Shown: positions 14,783 through 20,355 of the stretch, one piece after another
Position numbering within the stretch: the first letter of the stretch is position 1
Layout: every line of letters starts with the position of its first letter
Assembly (NCBI GenBank): GCA_002440045.1
Contig: DJRI01000034.1
Coordinates: forward strand, 1 to 20,355
Direction: 5' to 3'
Source: Ruminococcaceae bacterium UBA6364
Lineage (GTDB): Bacteria; Bacillota; Clostridia; Oscillospirales; Acutalibacteraceae
DNA length: 20,355 bases
The notes under the pieces: model-generated
Database searches by the model: none
What the model was told of the DNA's origin: nothing
What the model saw: only the letters and a program-made list of their open reading frames with translations
Translations under genes and position numbers: made by a program

Positions 14783-15684
14783 CTGTTTTCGACTTCCTTT
14801 TTAATATCCCTGAGCTTTTTAAAACGTCTGCTCACGGCGGAGCGCGACATGGGCGGGTTCATAAGCTTTCCCAATGCGTCAAGCGAAAGGTCGGGGTTGT
14901 CAAGCCGCAATAAAGAAAGCTGGGCTAAGTCCTCGGTCATATCGTCAAGGCTTATTTTTTTAAGCACGTCGTTTATTAAATCAATTTGATTCATACCCGT
15001 TTCAATCGTTCTTGAAAGGTTTGCCGCTTCAAAATTCATTCGCCTGTTAATTCGGTTTTTTACGGTTTTGAACGCGCGCGTTTCCATCATAACAAAAAAC
15101 GCGCCGTTTGCACCCATGGCGCCGATAAAATCTTCAATTCCGTCGGCGTCCTTGCAATAAAGCAAATAGCCGTTGCTTCGCCTGAGCTTTTTAACTTTAA
15201 GCCCCGCTTCTTCTATTACCGTCATAAGGTCGTCGCAAAGCTTTGATTTTGCAACGCTGAATTCAAGGTGATAATCCTTTTCGGGGTTAGAGACGCTTCC
15301 GCAGGCGAGAAACGCGCCGCGTATAAACGATTTAAAGCAGCATTCTTCGTCGTTGTTTTCAAAGTTTGAAAAATTCACTCTGAGCGCAAGCTCTTTGCCT
15401 GTATAGCCGAAAAAGAGAAGCAGTTTTTTTCTGTCCTCGGGGGACTCTATTCTTATTTTGTAGTTGCCCGCCTTTGAACATGAAATAACGGGTATAACTC
15501 CCGTAAGCGTTCTTACGGTGTCGCAATAGCGCATGGCAACGCTTTTTTGCTCTGTCATAAAAGAAATTTCGTTTAAACTAAAGCTTCTTCCGAAAAGCAA
15601 AAGCCCGAAAGCCTCCGCTTTCAGGCAACATTGCGTAGGTGTTACGCCGCAAAGTTCATTTTTTATATCTGCTGAAAAAGACAT
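14779..15684 (-). CDS. whiA: DNA-binding protein WhiA
   Basis: WhiA is a conserved Gram-positive regulator tied to cell division, chromosome segregation or sporulation. The 301-residue product has the degenerate LAGLIDADG-homing-endonuclease fold in its N-terminal part (RGAFLACGSVSNPEKDYHL at about 122-140) and a C-terminal helix-turn-helix (about 255-295: LSLDALGKLMNPPMSRSAVS). An upstream in-frame ATG would add ten residues inside murB, but the family start MSFSADIKNEL at 15684 is clear and leaves one base between the murB stop and whiA. Its ribosome binding site is weak (AGGAAT inside the end of murB), so coupling is likely. rapZ and yvcK, which often sit just before whiA in Bacillota, are not here. 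Confidence 0.95.
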   Translation of the reverse strand: MSFSADIKNELCGVTPTQCCLKAEAFGLLLFGRSFSLNEISFMTEQKSVAMRYCDTVRTLTGVIPVISCSKAGNYKIRIESPEDRKKLLLFFGYTGKELALRVNFSNFENNDEECCFKSFIRGAFLACGSVSNPEKDYHLEFSVAKSKLCDDLMTVIEEAGLKVKKLRRSNGYLLYCKDADGIEDFIGAMGANGAFFVMMETRAFKTVKNRINRRMNFEAANLSRTIETGMNQIDLINDVLKKISLDDMTEDLAQLSLLRLDNPDLSLDALGKLMNPPMSRSAVSRRFKKLRDIKKEVENR

Positions 15685-15685
15685 A

Positions 15686-16615
15686 TTATTCCAAATTCCT
15701 GACTTCCGCTTCAAGAAGAACGCCTGTTTCTTTAAAAACAGTTTCTTTCACAAGCTCAATTAACGCTTTTATATCGTTTGACGTTGCGTTATTTTTGTTG
15801 ATTATGAATCCCGCGTGCTTTTCGCTCACTTCGGCGCCGCCCACGCTTTTTCCTTTTAATCCGCACTGCTCTATAAGCGCGCCCGCAAAATAACCTTCGG
15901 GGCGCTTAAAGGTACTGCCCGCACTCGGATATTCAAGCGGCTGTTTTTCAACGCGCCTTGAAGCAAGGTCGTCCATCTTTGCTTTTATTTCTTCTTTCGG
16001 CGCTTTTTTAAGCTCAAAAACCGCGCCTGTTATAATATATTTGCCGCTTTCGTAAACGGAGCTTCTGTAAGAAAATTTAAGCTCACCGCCTGAAAATGCG
16101 CCTTCGTTCCCGTCAAGGTCGAGGTGGCGCGCTTCTCTAACAACATCTTTCATTTCACCGCCGTAAGCGCCCGCGTTCATAAATACCGCGCCGCCGACGG
16201 TGCCGGGGATTCCGTAAGCAAATTCAAGCCCCGAAAGCGAATTTTCAAGGGCAAATCTGCAAAGCGAAGAAAGCCTTACGCCCGCTTCGCAGAAAACCCT
16301 GTTACCGTCAAGAAGCTTTATTTCGGTGAGTCCGTCGGCAATTTTTATTACGGCTTTTTTAACGCCCTCGTCGGGGGCTAAAACGTTACTGCCGTTGCCG
16401 AGAACGACAAACGGAACCGAAAGGCTTTTTGCCGCCTTTAAAACCGCAGACAGAGCGTCTTTAGACTTGGGCGTTATAAGAAGCGGGCATTCGCCGCCCG
16501 TTTTAAACGACGTGTAGTTTTTTAAAAGCGCGTTTCCTTTAACGTCGCACAGATTGTTGATTGCAGCCTCTTTCAAGCCGCAAAAATTGAAGTCAGCTAT
16601 GTTTATCACCGTCAC
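15686..16615 (-). CDS. murB: UDP-N-acetylenolpyruvoylglucosamine reductase
   Basis: MurB is the FAD enzyme that reduces UDP-GlcNAc-enolpyruvate to UDP-MurNAc, the second committed step of peptidoglycan precursor synthesis in the cytoplasm. The 309-residue product shows NYTSFKTGG (33-41), VLGNGSNVLAPDEG, EFAYGIPGTVGGAVFMNAGAYG (cut here to the FAD loop GIPGTVGGAVFMNAGA), FSYRSSVY with Arg184, AGSTFKRPEG with Ser234 as proton donor, and Glu304 in the C-terminal EAEVRNL. Length and motifs fit the type II MurB usual in Bacillota. The start is GTG at 16615, overlapping the glk stop as GTGA. Confidence 0.96.
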   Translation of the reverse strand: MTVINIADFNFCGLKEAAINNLCDVKGNALLKNYTSFKTGGECPLLITPKSKDALSAVLKAAKSLSVPFVVLGNGSNVLAPDEGVKKAVIKIADGLTEIKLLDGNRVFCEAGVRLSSLCRFALENSLSGLEFAYGIPGTVGGAVFMNAGAYGGEMKDVVREARHLDLDGNEGAFSGGELKFSYRSSVYESGKYIITGAVFELKKAPKEEIKAKMDDLASRRVEKQPLEYPSAGSTFKRPEGYFAGALIEQCGLKGKSVGGAEVSEKHAGFIINKNNATSNDIKALIELVKETVFKETGVLLEAEVRNLE

Positions 16616-17559
16616 TCGTTAAGTAAAGCCGCGCCGATTATGCCTGCGTCGTTAGCAAGCACCGCGGGAACAATCTGCGTCTGCTTTTTTGAATGTATGC
16701 TGTAGCGCTCGGTTGCAACATACGCTCTTATAGGACGAAGAATTTTTTCGCCCTGCGCGCTTATGCCGCCGCCGACGCATATCATATCGGGCTGAAGAGC
16801 GTTAATTATGTTTGCTATGCCGACAGCCACATAATAAAGGTATCTGTCGATAACAGCCTTTGCGGTTTCGTCGCCGAGGTCAAGAGCTTCAAAAATGGTT
16901 TTGCCCTCGACTTTGTTAAGGTCGTTGTCGCAGGTCTGCCAAAGAAGGCTTTCTTTGTTTGTCTGCATGGCTTCAACCGCCTGCGAAACAAGCGCGGGGG
17001 CAGAGGCGTATTTTTCCCAGCAGCCGCGTCTGCCGCAGTTGCACTGTATTCCGTCAACGTTTATAACCATATGACCCATTTCGCCGCCGCAGTAGTTTAC
17101 GCCGCGAACAAGCTTTCCGTCGATTATAATGCCGCTTCCGACGCCCGTGCCGAGCGTTACGGCGACAAAATCCTTAACGCCGTTGCCGCAGCCCGCAACC
17201 GCTTCGCCGAGAGCGGCGCAGTTTGCGTCGTTTTCAAGATAAACGGGCTTTTGAAGCCTTAATTCAAGCATCTCTTTTGCGGGGACGTTGTTAAAATTGA
17301 GGTTGTTTGCAAACTCTATTTCGCCCGTTTCTTTGTTGACCGAGCCGGGCGTGCCGATGCCTATTGAAAGAACGTCGGAATAATCAATGCCGGCGTCTTT
17401 AACGGCAAGCTCAACGGCTTCTTTAATTGAATCGAAAATTTCTGCCGCGGGGCGGGGAGCGCGTGTTTTAACAGTGCCGCGCCCGATGATTTTGTTGTTT
17501 TCGTCTACGACGCCGGTGGCTATGTTTGTGCCGCCGAGGTCTACGCCTATTCTGTACAT
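16612..17559 (-). CDS. glk: ROK-family glucokinase
   Basis: This enzyme phosphorylates glucose with ATP at the entry to glycolysis. The 315-residue product has the ATP-loop GVDLGGTNIA (5-14), catalytic Asp111 in LENDANCAALGE and the ROK zinc site: His163 (GEMGHMVI) with Cys173, Cys175 and Cys180 in QCNCGRRGCWE. GGGISAQGE near the C-terminus is the adenosine motif. These support glucokinase activity over a ROK repressor, since no helix-turn-helix is present. The start has GGAGG eight bases upstream. It lies 33 bases after hprK and overlaps murB. The pairing with hprK fits a role in non-PTS sugar phosphorylation. Confidence 0.92.
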   Translation of the reverse strand: MYRIGVDLGGTNIATGVVDENNKIIGRGTVKTRAPRPAAEIFDSIKEAVELAVKDAGIDYSDVLSIGIGTPGSVNKETGEIEFANNLNFNNVPAKEMLELRLQKPVYLENDANCAALGEAVAGCGNGVKDFVAVTLGTGVGSGIIIDGKLVRGVNYCGGEMGHMVINVDGIQCNCGRRGCWEKYASAPALVSQAVEAMQTNKESLLWQTCDNDLNKVEGKTIFEALDLGDETAKAVIDRYLYYVAVGIANIINALQPDMICVGGGISAQGEKILRPIRAYVATERYSIHSKKQTQIVPAVLANDAGIIGAALLNE

Positions 17560-17592
17560 AATATTGACCTCCGATGACGATATATTACTTAT

Positions 17593-18555
17593 TTAATGCC
17601 AAATTTCAAGCTCTTTTGAAACAGGCTCGGGTTCGTCCATTCCGAGCTGCTGCATAAGCTCGCGCGCGGCGTTATAGCCGAGCTTTTTCTGGCGGTTGTT
17701 CATTGAAGCGATTTCAATAATAATTGCAAGGTTTCTGCCGGGTTTTACGGGAACGACCGTTGCGGGGACTTTAATTCCGAGAATGGTCGTGTATTCGTCC
17801 TCTATGCCGAGCCTGTCATAAGCCTTTGTGGGGTCCCACTGCTCAAGCTGAACGACAAGGTCTATCTTTTCCGTAAGCTTTACAGCGCCCACGCCGAAAA
17901 TATTGCGCGCATTCACAATGCCTATTCCGCGAAGCTCAATAAAGTGGCGGATGTTGTCTGGCGCAGAGCCGACAAGCGTTTTTGAAGATACTTTGCGAAT
18001 TTCTACGGCGTCGTCCGCAATAAGGCGGTGGCCGCGCTTTATAAGCTCAACCGCGGTTTCGCTTTTTCCTACGCCGCTGTCGCCGAGAATAAGAATACCT
18101 TCGCCGTAAACTTCGACTAAAACGCCGTGACGAGTAATGCGTTCGGCAAGCTCTATGCCGAGGTAAGCGATAATTGTCGCCATAATAAGGGACGTCGGCT
18201 CCGATGTTCTTAAAAGCGGAACACCGTATTCTTTTGCCGTCGAAAGGAAATAATCGGGCGCTTCAAGGTTTCTTGTAAGCACAACGCACGAGGGTTTAAG
18301 CCCGAAAAATCTGTGAAGCCTTTCGCTTGCGGTTTTTCTGTCGAGCGTTTTTAAATAGCCCATTTCGGCAAGGCCGACAAATTCGACGCGCTCTTTGTCA
18401 AAATAGCCGTCGTAGCCTGCAAAAAGAAGCCCGGGTCTGTTAACATCCTGCGAGCGAATGACGATTTCGCTGTCGGGAATGTCGGGCATATAAATTGTTT
18501 CAAGCGAGTTGTCGCGCGCCACCTTTGAAACGGTGACGGAGTATTTTCCGCTCAT
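17593..18555 (-). CDS. hprK: HPr kinase/phosphorylase
   Basis: HprK phosphorylates and dephosphorylates Ser46 of HPr, the switch of carbon catabolite repression in Bacillota. The 320-residue product has the N-terminal domain at about 1-130, Walker A GDSGVGKSE at 158-166, HRLIADDAVEI after it, the family signature ELRGIGIVNARNIFG (207-221) and KPGRNLAIIIEIA-type segments at 271-283. The reading frame is open for 27 more codons upstream, but the ATG at 18555 is chosen. It has GGAGG seven bases upstream, gives the normal length, and leaves room for the promoter at 18605-18633. It heads the operon hprK-glk-murB-whiA-pseudouridine synthase. Confidence 0.96.
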   Translation of the reverse strand: MSGKYSVTVSKVARDNSLETIYMPDIPDSEIVIRSQDVNRPGLLFAGYDGYFDKERVEFVGLAEMGYLKTLDRKTASERLHRFFGLKPSCVVLTRNLEAPDYFLSTAKEYGVPLLRTSEPTSLIMATIIAYLGIELAERITRHGVLVEVYGEGILILGDSGVGKSETAVELIKRGHRLIADDAVEIRKVSSKTLVGSAPDNIRHFIELRGIGIVNARNIFGVGAVKLTEKIDLVVQLEQWDPTKAYDRLGIEDEYTTILGIKVPATVVPVKPGRNLAIIIEIASMNNRQKKLGYNAARELMQQLGMDEPEPVSKELEIWH

Positions 18556-18585
18556 TTTAAGTCCTCCGCTTGCTTTTATGGAGTT

Positions 18586-18599
18586 CGGGCGATTGCCCG
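18586..18599 (-). promoter_or_regulatory. 5' hairpin of the hprK leader
   Basis: A 5-bp GC-only stem (CGGGC/GCCCG) with a 4-base loop lies where transcription from the 18605-18633 promoter should begin (about 18598). A hairpin at the very 5' end may protect the mRNA; this role is inference. Confidence 0.35.
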
Positions 18600-18604
18600 T
18601 GAAT

Positions 18605-18633
18605 ATTATACACAAAGCCCTTTTACAAATCAA
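18605..18633 (-). promoter_or_regulatory. promoter of the hprK operon
   Basis: On the minus strand TTGATT (18633-18628), a 17-bp spacer and a perfect TATAAT (18610-18605) form a strong vegetative promoter. The -35 box overlaps the stop codon of the upstream decarboxylase gene (stop at 18630-18632), so the two units are packed without a spacer. Confidence 0.85.
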
Positions 18634-19991
18634 CACTCAAAAGAGCTTTTAAAAGGATTTTTTACGACGGAGCACGTTTTTATTCCGTAGTATTTAAAGC
18701 ATTCGATTACGTTTTCGTCAATCACTTCGCCCGACACCGCTATCGGTACTGCGGGCGGGCAGCTTACAGACGAAACTGCGCATACTCTCCCGAGAGAGTC
18801 GCTTATGTCAACAGTTTGCGATGGCGAAAGAAGTGCGTCTCTTATAGGCAAGGCGCGTTTTAACTTGTGAAGCGGCGGCGAAAACGTGCTTTTCGGCGCG
18901 CGCCTTTTTATTGAAATAAGCACCGCAACAAGGCGCGAAAGCTCTTCGTCCGTGTTAAAAGGCGTCGGCATAAGCACCGTGAAATCGGGGTCGTGAAATT
19001 CGGGGTATATTCCGTTATTTTCAAGAATTTCCGCAATTTCGTCGCCAGTGTAGCCAAAGCTTTTCGGCGAAAGCGTTATTTTAAGCGGTTCGTCTCCCGC
19101 AAGAGAAAATCCGTGGGTATAAACGGCGCGTTTTAAACTGTCGATTTTTTCTATGAATTCCGAAAGCGTTTTTTTGTATGTCAGAAGCAATGGGTTTGCT
19201 TTGTCGAGCGATTGCATAATAAGGTATGACGGACTGCTTGTCGAAAAAAGCGCCATTGCGTGTTTTACGTTTTTAAAAAGAAAATCGGGCGCGTTTTTTG
19301 AAATGTGAAGATAAGCTCCGCCCGTCAGCACGGGAAGCGTTTTGTGAGCAGAGTCACAGCACATATCTGCCCCGAGGGCGATTGGGTGCAAATCGTCTTT
19401 TAAAAATTTAAGATAAGCCCCGTGGGCGTTGTCAACAAGAAGCAAAACGCCGTGCTTTTTGCAGATTTTTGAAATGCCTTTTATATCGGAAATATTGCCT
19501 ATATAGTCGGGGCTTGTGATATAAACCGCAGATACAGAGCTGTCGGACGATAAAGCCCGCTCAACGTCGCTTTTTTTAATGGGGCAGGAATAATAAGAAG
19601 CGGCGCTTTTGGGATAGATAAAATCCACGTCTATATTAAGAAGCGCGGCGGCGTTTATAAACGCTTTATGTACGTTTCGCGCGGCAAGAATTTTAGGCGG
19701 TACATTGCGCTCTTTTGAATAAAGCAAAAAGAGCCTTAACATAGTCTGTATTGCAAGCGTAGAGCCGCCCGCCGAATAAAACGTGTGCGCACCGAAAATT
19801 TCGGAGGCGTTTTTTTCGCTTTTTTCAATTATGCCGTCGGGGCAAAAAAGGTCGTCAGCCCCGTCAAACTCGGTTATATCAAGCGCTTCGCACCCCAAAA
19901 ACGGCGCGCCCTTGTGGCCGGGCATATGAAGTCTTACGGGCGATTTTTCATTATAAGCGCGCACAAAGTCGCAAATCGGCGTATCCATCAT
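18630..19991 (-). CDS. Orn/Lys/Arg-type PLP decarboxylase
   Basis: This 453-residue PLP enzyme of the fold-I basic amino acid decarboxylase group (arginine, lysine or ornithine) would make agmatine, cadaverine or putrescine. The N-terminus has the family stretch VRLHMPGHKG (19-28) and then ELDDLF-like EFDGADDLFCPDG. The cofactor site is visible: AGGSTLA (74-80), Asp187 in VDNAHGAYL, and Lys217 in CDSAHKTLPVLTGGAYL, the Schiff-base lysine. It lacks the N-terminal wing domain of the E. coli inducible enzymes and is slightly shorter than B. subtilis SpeA. The substrate cannot be told from sequence alone. The start ATG at 19991 overlaps the SCIFF maturase stop as ATGA; a second ATG follows at once at 19988. 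No terminator is visible before the hprK promoter. Confidence 0.85.
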   Translation of the reverse strand: MMDTPICDFVRAYNEKSPVRLHMPGHKGAPFLGCEALDITEFDGADDLFCPDGIIEKSEKNASEIFGAHTFYSAGGSTLAIQTMLRLFLLYSKERNVPPKILAARNVHKAFINAAALLNIDVDFIYPKSAASYYSCPIKKSDVERALSSDSSVSAVYITSPDYIGNISDIKGISKICKKHGVLLLVDNAHGAYLKFLKDDLHPIALGADMCCDSAHKTLPVLTGGAYLHISKNAPDFLFKNVKHAMALFSTSSPSYLIMQSLDKANPLLLTYKKTLSEFIEKIDSLKRAVYTHGFSLAGDEPLKITLSPKSFGYTGDEIAEILENNGIYPEFHDPDFTVLMPTPFNTDEELSRLVAVLISIKRRAPKSTFSPPLHKLKRALPIRDALLSPSQTVDISDSLGRVCAVSSVSCPPAVPIAVSGEVIDENVIECFKYYGIKTCSVVKNPFKSSFEC

Positions 19992-20355
19992 TCTTTAAGC
20001 TCACGCGCGACTGCAACGGCAATGGCGCATTCCATACGCTTTTTGAAAAGGTCGCAGCCGTATTTGTATATTCCTTTTACAGAGCCTGTTGCGTGATAGG
20101 CGTTTGCGGCGCACCCGCCCGAGCAATAAAGCCTTGCCCAGCAGTCGCGGCATTCTTCTCTCGCATAAACGTTGCAGGAATAAAATTCGTTCTGAATTTC
20201 TTTGTTATCCACGCCGTGATAAATGTCGCCGAGTTTAAATTTTTCGTCGCCGACAAATTGGTGGCAGGGGTAAAGGTCGCCCCAAGGGGTAACCGCCATA
20301 TACTCCGTACCGCTGCCGCAGCCGGAAATACGTTTGTATATGCACGGACCGCCCT
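19988..20355 (-). CDS. scfB: SCIFF-peptide radical SAM maturase, C-terminal part (cut by window edge)
   Basis: Only the last 121 codons are present; the frame is open to the window edge, so the start and the radical SAM core lie outside. The visible part is the SPASM/twitch region that binds auxiliary iron-sulfur clusters: GGPCIYKRISGCGSGTEY at the edge, then AVTPWGDLYPCHQFVGD, and CRDCWARLYCSGGCAAN with a further GC near the end. These stretches match the thioether-forming maturase of the SCIFF ribosomal peptide, which is near-universal in Clostridia. The small precursor gene usually lies just upstream and would be beyond base 20355. An in-frame ATG at 20299 is internal and not the start. 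The stop overlaps the decarboxylase start. Confidence 0.88.
   Translation of the reverse strand, partial: GGPCIYKRISGCGSGTEYMAVTPWGDLYPCHQFVGDEKFKLGDIYHGVDNKEIQNEFYSCNVYAREECRDCWARLYCSGGCAANAYHATGSVKGIYKYGCDLFKKRMECAIAVAVARELKE

Noticed and set aside
15685..15714. Upstream extension of whiA by ten codons
   Set aside because: The extra residues fall inside the end of murB, and the family start MSFSADIK lies at 15684.
16693..17262. Open frame of 189 codons antisense to glk
   Set aside because: A shadow of the ROK kinase frame: Ala/Val-rich translation, no recognisable domain and no promoter or ribosome binding site.
17452..17470. A 19-base exact match between the terminator flank at 1942-1960 and the inside of glk
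   Set aside because: In glk these bases encode conserved-looking protein sequence in frame and form no hairpin there. The match is GC-run biased and shows no repeat boundary, so chance is the simplest reading, though it is longer than expected.
18556..18636. Upstream extension of hprK to 18636
   Set aside because: It would place the promoter and stop of the neighbour gene inside the coding region; the ATG at 18555 has the ribosome binding site and the family N-terminus.

Overview
The window looks like a chromosomal piece of an anaerobic member of the Clostridia (Bacillota), perhaps an Oscillospirales-type gut organism. The supporting signs are a SCIFF-peptide radical-SAM maturase, the hprK/glk/murB/whiA cluster, meso-diaminopimelate dehydrogenase, strong AGGAGG-type ribosome binding sites and tightly overlapping genes. 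The lineage below class level is inference. I see no rRNA, tRNA, CRISPR array, transposase or phage gene.

Layout. (1) 1-1970: an accessory cassette on the minus strand. It has a winged-helix antitoxin/repressor-like gene and an AbiEii-like nucleotidyltransferase gene overlapping by one base. Its promoter lies inside a symmetric four-box operator candidate, and near-identical terminator hairpins lie on both sides. (2) 1969-4938: a membrane-anchored alpha/beta hydrolase (minus), divergent from a plus-strand pair, ddh and a cytoplasmic AlkP-superfamily protein. (3) 4958-7603: minus-strand membrane genes, namely an AGCS Na+/alanine-glycine symporter, a four-helix membrane protein of unknown function and a PAP2 phosphatase. 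(4) 7778-13572: a plus-strand operon of five tightly packed genes: a stand-alone GlmU-type acetyltransferase domain, pth, mfd, a TSCPD small protein and an MTA/SAH nucleosidase-like protein. (5) 13573-13816: a gene-free convergent junction with two terminators. (6) 13817-18555: a minus-strand operon hprK-glk-murB-whiA-RluA-family pseudouridine synthase, from a near-consensus promoter. (7) 18630-20355: an Orn/Lys/Arg-type decarboxylase overlapping by 4 bases the 3' end of the SCIFF maturase gene, which runs off the window.

How the genes work together. ddh, murB, the GlmU-like protein and perhaps the PAP2 phosphatase touch cell-wall precursor supply. hprK and glk link to sugar uptake and carbon catabolite control. 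pth, mfd and the pseudouridine synthase are housekeeping for translation and DNA repair. Most of the window is ordinary core genome. The points worth a second look are regulatory: the four-box operator, the duplicated terminators around the toxin-antitoxin cassette, a terminator-like hairpin that buries the symporter ribosome binding site, a 21-bp tandem repeat between two divergent promoters, and a possible ACG start in ddh. I did not find a clearly new multi-gene system. The nearest candidate is the AbiE-like cassette, whose partner protein has an unusual architecture.
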